From Elysia crispata (Eukaryota > Mollusca > Gastropoda > Plakobranchidae), in NCBI GenBank assembly GCA_033675545.1, contig JAWDGP010002503.1, positions 57,501 to 121,500 of the forward strand: DNA of 64,000 nt. The letters run 5' to 3'. Every line of letters starts with the position of its first letter. Position 1 is the first letter of the stretch. Position numbers and translations under genes: made by a program. The notes below the pieces were generated by a model. The model saw nothing but the letters and a program-made list of their open reading frames with translations. It made no database searches and was not told the origin of the DNA. This document shows positions 48,820 to 61,736 of this stretch, one piece after another.

Positions 48820-51800
48820 ATGGCAGCCCCCGTGCGGCTTTCCTGTTCACGATTTCGCCAAAGTATTTCTCATACATCTGTTATGACAGCTTTGAATCGC
48901 TTCAAAGCTTACCAAATAGGCAATCATAGCATTAAATATACTCGCTCGATTCCTCTTTCATGCTCCCAGTGTCACTGCCATCACAGTCATGAAAAGAGGT
49001 AGGCTAATCTAGTTATATCTAGATCTAATCTTGGCCTACATTCCAATTGATTAACTTTGATACATCCAGATTTATGTAAATGATTTTTTTTTACGTGGGT
49101 AGTATGCACAACGTTGTAGTTACTCAGAACGTTTTACACATTAAGTAAGCTTAATCATAAACTAGCTAGTCTATGATCTAGCGAAAATGCGTATGCTTAA
49201 TGGAATTTGCGACCCCTTCTGCAGGCTTTGTATCCATAAACTGCTGGAAGAACCTATGCGGCTGCGCACGTGCAAAACCAATTCACCTTTTACAATTATT
49301 TGTAGCTCAACGATTGTTCATAATTTTATGCAATAGCTAATGTATCGGATCACGGTTCAATTTATTCATGTAACTGAATTTGGATTAAGAACATTTATTC
49401 CTTCAAACAAGAACATCCCAAAATGAATAAATTACATATTCTAAATTCACATTAGGCCTATATCAACATTTATATCTGAAAAAGTCAGCTGTTTGTTTCT
49501 GCACGAGTACATTTTTTAGTTCAAAATCTAGGCCTATCTCAGTGCGGTATCTTGAAATGGTCAGATGCAGAAAACAAGTGCCATTGATTCCAAGAAAAAA
49601 AAAACCCACTGGCGTAGGCTAGTCGAAAAGTAAAGAATGTAGATGACCCTTCAAGTTAGTTAGTGCTTACCTGCAGTTTACTTCGTGACAACCACTTGTT
49701 CAAGTTGACTCTTGTGCATCCGCACTGATGCACTGATCCGTCTAGAGGGTGGTCTAGTTTAGTGTCTCAATCAACTACCATGTTGTGCAAACAAATTACA
49801 AGCCTAGGTCAAGATCTAGAAATCTAGTCATGATCATTGATTTATTAGCACTTTTTTTTGAGCTCGTTACCCAGGCTCACTTTACCTTAGTTTACCATCT
49901 TGGTATCGATTACAATTTTGTATCCGTGACTGCATCTAGTTGAAAACTTGAATAACATTTATGAATAAAATATTTTAACATTTAGGCTATAATTATTATT
50001 TATCATTCTATGTACAATTTTTGCCTGTATCAAATCCTAAAAGATTGGATGTTACCAACTGAAGTTCCACTTGATTCCAGTATGAAATACTATGGTGAGG
50101 TAACACGAAAAACACTGTTATAATCTTAATGCAAACAAAGTTGTTCACATTGGCTAGGCAAGGTAGATTGGAGCCATGAAAAGAGCTAAATGTTCTTTTT
50201 TTGTCTAAACGATTTTCTTTTTTTCTTTCTGAGGAGTATATTACTATTATTTGAGTATTATGGAATAAGACAGCTCATATTGCAATTTGCACAGTTTGGA
50301 ATACAAATCAGGCCCACTTACTGAGTAAACTTACTAACTTAGGGATTAGATCTTGCCAGCAATGATTGGATCCTTTGTTATGTTAGAGAAATTGCACATC
50401 TCTTTGAAAAGTCAAGGGAAGATTTACTTGAGTCTTACTGATCTGCCCACACACACACCTCTTCATAAGACTTAAATGTCCACTGGCTGAAGGCTCCATT
50501 CTGTAAAAAAAAGGCGTGCGGAATACATCTCTCACAGTCTCAGAGCAACACATTTTCTTTTCTGTAGCAGTTAACTTAAAATGCTTTTCACTACCACTAG
50601 AAAGAATTACAGTCAGATATGGAATCATGGAATTTATTTGAGATCATGACATGTTTTAGGTAGCTGTGTTTTCAAAATGTATGGGCAGTAAACAAATTGA
50701 CTGAATGTGTAGTTGATTTACTTCCCACATTTGTTTGGTCAATAAGTTGATATCATATTATCTAAGAATTTGATTAATTCATACTCTGATTCTTTGCACT
50801 TGACTGTAATTTAGATTGAGGTGATTGTTTGTATTCTGACCACTCTAATTATTTTGAAGACTTTGACCAGAGTGGAATTAAAAAAAAAAAAGACTTCAAA
50901 TAATAAACCAAATTTTTTGTTAGCAGCACACAAATAGAAGGAAGAAGTAAAAACTCTTTAAATCTTTCATATTGTACAAGGGCCTTATCCCTCTGTAAAG
51001 TAGAATAGCGGAACATACATGCACACAGGAAATGCTTGGCGCTTGGAGGACTGCATTGCCTTCTCAGTTCTCTCTAGCCAGAAACAATATAACATTATTA
51101 TGTTTATGTCAAGCTTCATATTTAAAAAAAAAATTTGTGAAAAGTTGTAGTTGAATGGCTCCTTGTGTCGAAGTGTCACACTTTGATTTTCTGAAACTCA
51201 TTGACAAAATTGTGCTTTTGACCCTGGAGCTTGTATGATATATTAAACAAAAAATTCTAAATAAAACACTTTTGTCACAATTTTTTTTTGGTTTTGGGCT
51301 TTTTATTTAAAATGTTTATAAGTGGCATGTGATACCAGAAACCAAGTCAGTCCTTGGAAGAGATGTTACTTATGAATGATTGCAACATGATGCTATACTT
51401 GTGTGACTCCTTTTCATTTTTTCTCCAGGTTCTTCTCTACCAAAGAACCTGAGGACAAGGTTAAAGTGCCTAGTCTTCCCCGGCAGTATGCCCTGAGCAA
51501 ATTAGTGACATATTTATCAGACTCAATAGATAAGCTGGAAAATAGGCTGCCTAGAACTTACCTGGCCTATAAAACTGCAAGAACAGGTGGCTTTTTTTAT
51601 ATACATAATTAGCTTATGAATTACATTCATGAGAATAACATTATTAATCTATTTTGTTGGGTTAATTCTTTTTTTTTTTTTTTTAATTAATTTTCTTGTT
51701 TCATGAATATGCATGTACCAGATGCCTTGAAGGAAATTGATTTACCTAAACTTAAAACCAATTTTTTAGTGATCATACATGTAGCATCACCACAAAGTGA

Positions 51801-54800
51801 GACGTTTTTTGGCAGAGGAATTTTTAGGTAAATGCAATTTTCCTTATGAAAGCTTGAAATTTCCACTCTTTAAACAGCTGTTTTTTTTTCTAACTTTCAT
51901 ATAGTTTTGAAAGTAAAAGCACTTTAAATATTAGGATTTCAAGCCTGGTGAGAAAAATAGCACTTTCTCTAGTAATTGGTGCAAAATGTCTCATTTTGTT
52001 ACACATATTTATAAGTACCTCATGGTTTTCCATAGCTACCTCAATGGATCATCTGAGAACTACTTTTTTCCATCTCAATTTTGCTAAAACTATGAACAAC
52101 ATGCTCAAGAGTTTATTCACAGTTTATATTTAGAGGTGACGAAATAAATAAGCAGATGTCTCTCTCTCTGCAAAGATATGACCATTTTCTAAAATAGTTT
52201 TAATAGGTGGAGAAACTTAAATTCAAATGTTCGAAATCAATTTTCTCAAAAACCGTGAAAACTGGAGATGGAACAAAGCAACTCTCAGGGGACAAAATGG
52301 TAACAGTTTTCTCTTAATTTTGATTTCATATTGCCAAATTTCTTTGACCTTCATTCTCAGCTTCCAATATTATCATGAAGATTACAATTTACACATATGT
52401 CAAGTATTCTTCGATTCCTTAAAAGCATAAATATACTTAAAAAATATGAAAATTACTTGAGATAGATCTTTTCAATCATTGCATGAGTTAGACATTCTAT
52501 TGTTCTAAGAACATATTGGGTTTATTATGAATACATACTTCACTTAGTTTACCTATTTTTCTCTATTATTTTTTTATCTATCAGGGATTCGTTCTTTCAT
52601 TGGTGATGCCAAAGAGTTTTACAGAATCACAAAAGAACTTTGGTCGGGAAAAAGTCTTTCAGATCTTTCTAGGAAAGATTTAGAGCTCTATCGACAGGTT
52701 TGCTTTATTTAATGCTGATTTCAATTGGTTATATTTTTTACTGTGGGAAAAAAAGTTGCCTTGTTCTTATGTTCTTTTCTTGGCTATGGTTGATATTTAT
52801 ATTCACTTTTCTTCTTTTTTAAAAAAATAAATCATTATTTTATTTATTAAATTTTTGATTGGTACGTTCTTAAGATGGCGTTTTATTATTATTATCTTTT
52901 TCATAAAACTCTTGAAGCATTGATAATAAATTTTGAATGATAACACTCAAAGAAAGGATGAAAGAACTTTAATTTTTTATTGTGGAAAATAATTATCTCC
53001 AATATTAAAGCAAAATTAAAAAAAAAAAAAACAATAGGAAATATATTGACATTGACATGTGTGTGAGGAGTGGTGATGGTGAGAGGCTCGATTAAGCTAC
53101 CTCAGTATTAGAAGTTTTGCACATCAAGTGCTCAGGAGAGGTGGTCCTGTTTTGCAACACTGGCATACTTCATGCTTTGGAAGTGTGTGGGTAATCACTG
53201 CTCTATGAAGAAATAAATGGTGAGAGGCATAATGTAGACCATGCATCAGTATGTTCTGCCTACTCAACTTAAAAAGAATACAACCTTCTTTTTAGAGAGG
53301 GTTATACCAATTAATGGTCGATTGCCTCCTTGGTTAACTGTGAAAACACAGCCCATCTTGTTAAGCTGTTGGACTTTGGGCATAGTCATACTAGGGAGGC
53401 CATACGTAAGATGCTTATTTATGTACCAACATAAGACAGCAGCATCCGCTCAGTTGCTGTATCCGACTTTTGAGGGGTAAGAAATGAACAATACTCTATC
53501 AAATACTATAAGTGTGCTGAGTACATCCTTTAAATACTGGGAAAAAAATCTAACTCATAATGCAATAATTTGAAAATAATTTTCAGTGCTCCCATGATCT
53601 CCCAAAGATGAGTATTGCGCTGCTTATATCCCTTGCACCAGGTGGAGTTCTTATTTTTCCACTAGCGTAAGTCTTTAATTATTTTTTTTATCGTACTGTA
53701 ACTAAACAAGTTAAAACGCATACAAATTGTTCAGGTTCAAGAGTTTTCTTACAAGAAAAGAATTTTGATTTGTATATGTCTTACTGGGCCTACAAATTGC
53801 ACGTGGACAATTTAATTTCTATTTAAATGTTATAATTCTGACAAAATGCATAATCAAACCTTTCTTTTGCACCCTTTTACTTGAAAAAGCTTATAAATAT
53901 TAATATCAAAACATTCAGACTTTGTAATATTGTAAAAAGTATCAATTAAGTATCATGTTGATTTTTGTGCTTTCATTTTACATCAGGACTTTACTATTGA
54001 AAAATTCTATATGTTAAGTATGTTTTTGTAAGTAATGAAAGCTGCTTGAAAAATCATCAGAAGTTGGGTGTAAGTGTAAAAGTTAAGCTTCTTAGAATAG
54101 TAGAAAAGGATAAAGTTATTCTTTTGGAAAGCAGAGGAACTCAGCGATAAAAGTTCTTGATCTAACTCAATTTTCTGATAATCACTATCCTAGCTTTACT
54201 CCTGAAGTGGTATTTAAAAAACAGATGAAATGGGCTGTAAGTTAAGAACACTTATTTTTTTCTATAGTTCTTATGCCCTGGGTTAGGGTTACCTCGAAGG
54301 GTACTTATTTTATTTAGGGTGTTACATGTACTTGAAATAATTCATCAGAAGTATGGGTGTGGGTTTTGCATGCATGAATGATTCATTTTGTGTGTGTGGC
54401 ATTTATACAGTGCTGCAGGCATAATTTTGAGCTATTAAAGGGACCAATTGTTTGTAAGTCTCACTATTTTCATTTTTTGTAAGAGTTTAATAAAATATGG
54501 AAAAAAAAATTTTTAAGTCTCTTTTTCCTATTAAATAATTAATGGAAACCATTGAACCTTTTTATCTTTTTTTTTTTTCTGAAATAGAATTCCTGAGCTG
54601 GATCTGACTGGTTTCAAAACATAACTATTTTTTCATAAGTAATAATCTAAAAAAAAAGAAAAGAAAGAAAAATAAACACATTTTATTAATATTTGGTTTT
54701 GTGGGCATCAATATTTGGATCCACACTCTCTCTTCAAAGAGTTAGTCTATGAGATGGATGTTATATTTTGATGAATTTTTGTTTGGACTTCCTGTGTGAG

Positions 54801-57800
54801 TCCATACATTAAGAATTGTTAAAAGAGCAGAAATTATTTATAGATCTTTCATAAAGCTCATTATCTTACACATTCGCATAACATGAACTCAAGGTTGGCA
54901 GGGTATCTCTTAGCCTTTTTTTGCCTGAATTTTTAGCCTCATAATAAGGGTTGAAAAGGATCTTTAATTAGATTCGGAAAGAACAGAATTAGCTGGTTTT
55001 CTTTTTTCTATTTTAGTTTCATGCAATATATTTAAAATGAAAGCTTTTGATCATAGGAACATTTATTTTTATTTTAATAACCTTTCAATCACATCAGCAT
55101 ACAAGTAATTAGTTTGTACAGAGCTATCAACATTTTTTTCTCAGATATATGTTCCCACGAGTCTTGTTGTCTCATCACTTCTGGACACCCAAGCAAAAGG
55201 AAGAATTTCTCCAGCTGAAATTGTCCCGCCAGATAAAACATTACCATAAACTATTGAGTCTACTGGAGCGGAAAATGTTGGTCATACCCTCTGAGGAAGG
55301 TCGGTTAGGCTTGCAGAAAGTTCTGCGCAAGGTAACATTGGCACCTCAAAATTTGACAAAACATATAAAAAAGGACTTATTTGACTAACTGTGTAGCTTT
55401 AAAGATATTTTTTTTTAAACATGAGACTGAAGTACATGCTCTTTATTCTGCCTCTTAACATAACTTGGCAACAACAAATACGAACATTTAGTGGACAAAT
55501 TTTTTTTTGTCTTCAAATGTTTTTATTTGCATTTGATAAAAGTGGGTAGGGATTTCAGCCTAATTTCATTCTTGCTTAGTTCAGAGACTTTATACTCTTA
55601 TGATAATGTTGCACCAAAATGTGATTTTTGTGCTTGTGTAAACTTATGCTTCCGAGTGAGGTTAGCAAACAGTCTGGTTGTATGTATGTTATTTGATACA
55701 ACCCATCCACAACACAATGATCTTTGGCTTTTTAGTTAGGCAGGGCGGAACTGAAATGATGAGGTCCCCAACAAGCCTACTGACGGTTTGTGGTTCAAAT
55801 CCATTAAGAAGTCTCTTTGGATATCAGGGAAAATTCTCCAATCCCTCACTCACTCACGCTTCTTACAATCTAATGATCTAGAAACATATTTGTGAGAGAA
55901 ATTCTGAAACAAAAATGTTACCTTCTCAATCATAATTATGAACTATGAAACGAGCCTCTTGATCTATACACCATTGTCAAGCAGTTGACAAAAGTCTTCT
56001 GGCAGGCAAAGTATCACTCGTGTCTGAGCTCAACTTATGATTAAACTTCTTAGAAATGTCTTTCAAACTTGGCATTAGCGCATCAACTTTCCTTGATATT
56101 CTAAATTTTCAATATTTGATTCAGAATGGTCTGGATTTAGTGATAGAGATACAAGTCTAAATATGAAGAGTTCCATTTTTTGCTGTCATTCATGATTAAC
56201 CTTTTTTATATTTCAACATCTTCACAGTTGCAGACTGGAGAGACCGTTCCAGCAAGTGAAGCCCTAGAACTCCACCATAATCATGTATTTGAAGAAAGAC
56301 CTTTTGGCACAGATTTCCTATCGTTGAGGCATAGAGTGGGTTCTGCAATCGTGGCATTAGAGTAATCTTTACATTCGTTTAGTGTTTGGCATAGTTCTGT
56401 GAAGAGGCCTTTCTGTTTCTCGGTAAAAAATCATTTGAAATAATAGAAATGGACAATTTTTGTAAATCACATCACTAACTGCAGGATTTAGTGCTGTCAT
56501 CTATGTGCTATAGACATCTATGAAACACTGATACACAAAGCTTCCATGTTCAATAAACTTAAATATGTTTTAACTTTGGTTCATAAAAAAATCAGTTATG
56601 TGTAGTTTATCAAGAAGACCTGACAGCAAACTGTTGCAAATGCAATATATTAATCTTAACAATATAAGTGATTCCTGTGTTTGGAAGTTTATCTTCAATA
56701 GCAGCTTGAGTTTCTCGCTATAGTTTTATATATATATGTACTGACATTCTTTAGAGAGAAGAAAAATTAAAGAAAAAAAAAAGGCTTAACTCTATTGCGA
56801 CTAATCACTTTCTTCTTGTTATTCTTTCGGAACTGAGATTTTTTGGCCGCTGGGGAAGAAAATGTTTAAAAAATTCTCATCCAGTCATTCGAAGAATTTA
56901 GATTCAAGGTGTATCCTTGATAACTTTTTTTGTTTCTTAAAAAAGGGTAAAAATTTGATTTTTATAAAAATTTTTGAAGCCCATAAATGATGAATCAAAC
57001 AATTAAGAATACAATTTAAAAAATCAAATATGCTTTTGGCTTCTATTGACATTTATTTAAACTTAAATCAAGAACCAAGAATCATCTGGTTTTGGTTGAT
57101 ATTTCCCTTTGGGTCTTCATTTAGTGCCACTGCTAACATGGATCTAGATCTAAGTAATCACAGGAACCATTGTCAATTTCTACTGGCAAAAACTGCTGAT
57201 CGTTATCAGACAAATCTTCTCTAGATCCATCTGCCTCAAAACAATCAAACAGGCAAGGTCCATTTTGAGATGTTGCACCTAGATCTATATATATTGATGT
57301 AATTTCACAAATTTTACTAATTCTGGCCTGACTTCCGATTGTGCAAGATGTGTTGGGTATAATTTTTAAGAGAAAAGAGTTCCTTGACAATAAAAACACA
57401 ACACAAAATACTGAGGGATAAATGTTCCAGGGAAATAAAAGCGGGGACAGCGAGTTAGTTAAAAATGCAAAGGTTGTAGGTGCTGTCAATTGGGTATATT
57501 TGGGTTGCCTGCAGTAGGTGAAGGCTGCATGGCAAGTGACTTTAGATGATATCAGCATAGTCTTCTATTTGAGGAACTTGGTGTCTCATTACCAAACATA
57601 GCAAGATAAAAGTTTAGTGAATTCATTTTGCAACCTCTCCTTGACAAGCTCGTGGTCATGCCAGGACATTTTATACCTGTGTGACTGTTGTTGAAGTTTA
57701 AAGTCATAAAACTCCGAGTGCACTTAAGCATTCTATCAAGACATTTCTTATTGTCAATTTTTTTGTGCATTTTGAAAAACAATGCTCAGTCTTGGTGTGT

Positions 57801-60800
57801 GAATTTCTTTGAGAATAGTAAAGTTTTCTCTCTGTGATTTTCAGTACCACTTGGGTAAATCCCTGGGCCTGCCATTCAGGAGGAAAAAGATGGTCAGGAG
57901 TGCGCTGCTCCTTCACTTCATAGACATGGCGATGATTCGCGAAGGCTGGCGTGGCATGTCAGATGAGGAGCTTGACAGAGTAAGTTTGTCAACACTTATT
58001 TTCTTCTCCCTCTTCTTTTGATGAATTATGTCTCTTTGCCCTCAAAAAGTTTTTTTTTATCTTTTTGTATACAGGGATATTAAAGCACACATTTTAAGTA
58101 TTCAAACCATCTCATTTATGGTAAAATAACATAAAATCTATGCTAAGCCAACAGCATCAAATCTTGGGGCTATATAATAGAGTTTTGTGATAAATAGAGT
58201 GATGGCAAGTAGCTTGTGCAAAAAGCTTACAGGTTTCAAAGGCTATCTCTCAATATGTTCTGATTTCTCCCAGAACATGAGGAAATATTATTTGTGGGAA
58301 AAAAGTTATCAGCGAAAAATCTTTTCATTATGATTGGTGTGCTTTAAAAGGTGAAATATTATGTGGATCCCAGTATGTTAAATGATTTTGTGTAATAATC
58401 TGTGTACTATATACAGAAGGTTATATTCAAATGATCACCTTGAACTTCTCAGGCATCAGTTTTTAATGTTATGTTTCCCCAGGCCTGCATGTGGAGGGGT
58501 CTCAACCCTCAAGGTTTAGAGATGGAGCAAAAAGTGGACTTTCTGCACAGCTGGACTGCGGTCAGTTCAGTCATTCATGGTCAGTCTTACCTTTTGATGA
58601 ATTGTTGTCTTTTTCGAATTTTTTTTTCTTTGATAAAGTTGAAAATGATTAAATCATTTACCTTCTAGTGGTAGAAATGCAACAAAAGCATAGATCAGTA
58701 AATTTGAAGAAAAGCAGTCTTATTTAATATCTATTCATGACATCTTAAATGATTCAATGAATTCATTAACTCAACCCCACCTAAATAACTCCAGCTTAGG
58801 TAAAACCCTGACCCTAAGAGAAGGGATGTAATTCCGTACAAAAAACAGATCTATACATTTAAAAAAATATTGCAATCAAACAAAACAAATAAAATTATGA
58901 AATAAATTGTAAAAAAAAACTATAGATGTTGAATTTTTAATAAAACAAGGTTTCATGACAGCAAACCAATTTTCTAAGACTTCTCCTTCATTTCAAGCTG
59001 ACTCCACCACCATTTCATTTTTTCACCATCATCTCATCATCACAATCTGACTCCCAATGTCAAATGGACAAAGGTCATTATTTTATGCTGATTGTAGAGC
59101 TAACCATGCAGATAACCAAAATAAATGATTTCTATAGGTTCAAGTGATCATCCATCCTAATTCAAAGTTTAAATCTAGTCTAGGCCTTGAAATTGCGGAC
59201 AAAAACGGTCAATTTGAACTGCATTTTAAGATCTAAATTTAGCCTGAAAACAAAACTTAACCAACCAAAACAAAGTCTAAAGTGTCCTCTAAGCGTAAAT
59301 GAGGTTTGCGTGAGATTTCCGGTAGTTTAAAGGAAGGAAAGTAGACACTCAGAAAGTGAAAGTAAACGGGCAATGGCGGGCGATATAAGTACACAATATA
59401 GTGGTCCATACGTGCGATGGCGAGCAATATAGGTGGGGTTGAGTTAAAAAAAAATTATTTCAGAGAATATATTTTTTTTGCACTCGGAATGAATTTTGTT
59501 CGTTTGTTGTAATTTCAGAAAGATTTTTCTTATAGTTACGTAGTAAAATGTTAATGCCTCTCTTAAAAAATGATTTTAGTGTTAATTATTGTTTAACTAC
59601 TGGTTCCTTGTATTTTCAATGCAAGAGTTTCAAAATGGCAGATGCTCTTGTTAGAAAATATTTTTGTCTTTGACAGTTTTTGCTTGCACTTTTAATTTGT
59701 ATTAAAAAAAAAACCAAACTTATTCCTTTGAATCATTTAGTGTCTCATTTTCGGCATTGATGTAAAATGGTGTAAGAAGAAAAAACCAACTTAGATCCTT
59801 GAATCATTTAGTATGACATTTTCTGCATTGAAAATACAAAAACAGTGGATGATAGATTCCACTGATTATTTGTCTTATTTTAATACAATATGTTAAAAAG
59901 GCTATGTATGAACATTCAAGGGCAATAACCATCCTATTTATTGCACTTTTAGTCATTTTAGAAATGAAAGATTCATAAGGGCATGCATAAAACCAATAGG
60001 AAGAAAACTTAAACTTATCTTGTTGTTTTCATTACTTTTTTCTTTTGATTGTTAAAGCATTTAATGTTTAAATAACATCTTTGATTTTCTTGTACAATAC
60101 CTTTAAAATGATTTGGCATTAGTAATCTGTGACCAGCCACCTCCTCTTGGTCTGATCTTCTCCTTTCCATGTTTCTCCTTCTCTACCATCAGCAAAACCC
60201 CCTCTGCTATTATTCTACTCTCGATTCTCCTTGCCCATCTTCTTTTACTCTTCTAATCTTTCTTATCCTTGCTCATATCACCCCATTCTCCTTCTACTCC
60301 ATCCCACACCCCCTCTCTTTTCCCATGGAATCTTGTTCCTCTTCTACTCCCTTTTTTCTGTACTATATGTATAAGTCCAGTTTAAGATGGAAGTAGGAAG
60401 ACAATGAACCATCACTTGTTTCTGCAAAATCTTACATCAGTTCAAGTTGGATTGCTCATTTAGAGAACTCTAGATGATCGAGATCTCCCTAGATCCTAGA
60501 TCTATGCAAGAACTAGAAATGGAAATGTTTCATTTCTTAGTCACAGATAAATATTGTTGTGGCAAAATGTGTCCTCAAATTTTCAGAGTTTACCGAATGA
60601 TGCCAGAACATCAACATATGCAATAAAATTTGTGGAAGCCCAAAAATTTACAGCTGCAAAGCGCAATTTATGGCCGTTATGAATGCCGATGACAGGACAA
60701 TAGAAGATCAAATAATTTATAAGGCCTAAATCTTGCACACTACCTGTGTTTACATGATTTTGCCAAACACTAAGATATGCAAGCATGGTTCAAGTGAGTT

Positions 60801-61085
60801 TGATATACTTCTGTTTTAGTGAATATAATTCATGCAAGATACAAATCAGTTAAGTCCCACGCCTCTTGGCACTTGCATCTTTTGATACTCTGGAAATGCA
60901 AAGCAAAGCCAAGATCTAACTAAAATCTAATCAACAATCAGTCATGTGATTTTAATTTTCTCTGTTGTATTCTTCCAGAACCAAGTGTGTCCCTTTTGCT
61001 TCACCTGCCAGTTTTGTTGTGCTACTCTCACCCATCCAACAAGAAGCTCCTAAAGGGAAACTTAAGCAATGAGAGTGGGGAGTGA
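48820..61085 (+). CDS. LETMD1: LETMD1, LETM1 domain-containing protein 1 (mitochondrial)
   Basis: Exons: 48820-48998, 51429-51586, 52585-52697, 53587-53666, 55145-55331, 56228-56335, 57845-57979, 58483-58579 and 60979-61085. All introns are GT-AG and the phases agree. The protein has 387 residues (human about 360). The first ATG follows an in-frame TGA at 48769, fixing the start. The first ~32 residues (MAAPVRLSCSRFRQSI...) are basic, Ser-rich and free of acidic residues, as in a mitochondrial presequence. Exon 4 and the start of exon 5 give a hydrophobic segment (MSIALLISLAPGGVLIFPLA, about 158-177) that anchors the protein in the inner membrane. The LETM1-type domain follows: YMFPRVLLSHHFWTPKQKEE matches human YLFPRQLLIRHFWTPKQ, and ACMWRGLNPQG matches ACYLRGLN. 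The family supports mitochondrial structure and respiration. The C-terminus is LLLHLPVLLCYSHPSNKK. Intact, with no anomalies in the frame. Confidence 0.95.
48999..51428. other. LETMD1 intron 1; no gene recognised
   Basis: A 2.4-kb intron with donor gtaggc and acceptor ttttctccag. It is AT-rich with ctagatct-type strings (49018, 49813). The short minus-strand frame at 50383-50628 has no recognisable similarity. Confidence 0.6.
52698..53586. other. LETMD1 intron 3
   Basis: A GC-richer patch (about 53055-53500) contrasts with the surrounding AT-rich intron and repeats ggtgagaggc twice (near 53078 and 53219). It may be a decayed repeat family, but nothing diagnostic was recognised. Confidence 0.35.
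53667..55144. other. LETMD1 intron 4; nothing recognised
   Basis: AT-rich intron, donor gtaagt and acceptor tttctcag. No element or RNA was seen. Confidence 0.5.
55736..55882 (+). mobile_element. Probable tRNA-derived SINE remnant
   Basis: Contains gtggttcaaatcc (about 55791-55803), a near-consensus tRNA B-box. It is preceded by about 55 bp (ggaactgaaatgatgaggtc) that aligns loosely with an A-box region, then a non-tRNA tail with tcactcactcac. It lies in LETMD1 intron 5. It looks old and has no clear A-rich tail or target duplication. Confidence 0.35.
56336..57844. other. LETMD1 intron 6, with an unexplained antisense frame
   Basis: An intron of about 1.5 kb. The minus strand holds an open 141-codon frame with a true ATG (57558-57133), ending CDYLDLDPC. 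It was not recognised and has no visible splice or promoter support. It is more likely a decayed element or chance than a gene. Confidence 0.3.
58766..59447. mobile_element. 682-bp non-autonomous DNA transposon (MITE-like), TTAA-flanked
   Basis: The two ends are perfect 18-bp inverted repeats: ttaactcaaccccaccta at 58766-58783 and its reverse complement at 59430-59447. Both termini are TTAA, the target duplicated by piggyBac-type transposases, so TTAA may be the target-site duplication with a 14-bp terminal inverted repeat inside. The interior has no long reading frame, so it cannot move by itself. It sits in LETMD1 intron 8. The superfamily assignment is inference. Confidence 0.72.
60283..60683 (+). 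repeat. 401-bp direct duplication, copy 1 (LETMD1 intron 8)
   Basis: Identical by eye, base for base, to 61737-62137, with the same orientation and an offset of 1,454 bp. It begins ccattctccttctactcc and ends tggccgttatgaa. No inverted ends or target-site duplication were seen, so it looks segmental, not transposed. Confidence 0.95.
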
Positions 61086-61446
61086 AATGTGAAGATAAAG
61101 ATGCCAAAGATTTAAGATTTTAACTAGAAGATTAGAAGAGATTTAGAAACAGTAAAGTAAGAGCTATGTAAAGGACACAATGTAATGATATAGAACAGAC
61201 TTCAGGAGTGCTGGATGATGTGATTTCTGAAAACATGTTACCTTTGCGTGCAATAATTTTTAAACAGAGAGCCACATCAATAGTGCATGTGTATGAACTG
61301 ATTATCATTTATATTCCACTTCATTTGAAGTGACGTTTGTCTTTCTAGATGAAAACAATCTAACTATTTGTGACTGTATGTCATATACGTGTACAAAGTG
61401 TAAGTTTTGCTTTTTTGGTTTAAACTGTTATGCTCGTAGATTCATA

Positions 61447-61452
61447 AATAAA
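61447..61452 (+). terminator. Polyadenylation signal of LETMD1
   Basis: AATAAA lies 362 nt after the LETMD1 stop, in cataaataaaattgt, followed by an A/T-rich stretch. It is the first canonical hexamer downstream, so cleavage near 61465-61475 is expected. Confidence 0.65.
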
Positions 61453-61736
61453 ATTGTAAAAATTACTTTATTTTATAAAATCTTGACATAAACTTAAAGG
61501 AATTATTTCACTCCGACAGCATTTTAACAGAATGTAAACATATGGAGGCTTTGCAAGGAAATGCAAATATGTCATTGTATCACAAGGTTTAATAATGTGC
61601 ATTTTAAAACCACCTATTAAATTATCTGTAGCATTTTGTTCTGTGATACAGCTACTTGATAAATTAGTATTTCTTGCAACAGGATTCAAGCATTCTATGC
61701 TTTTTTTTTTTTTTTTGTCAATTTGCTAACAATAGA

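Noticed and set aside
50383-50628. 81-codon minus-strand frame in LETMD1 intron 1
   Set aside because: No recognisable similarity or splice signals; the length is compatible with chance in a window this size.
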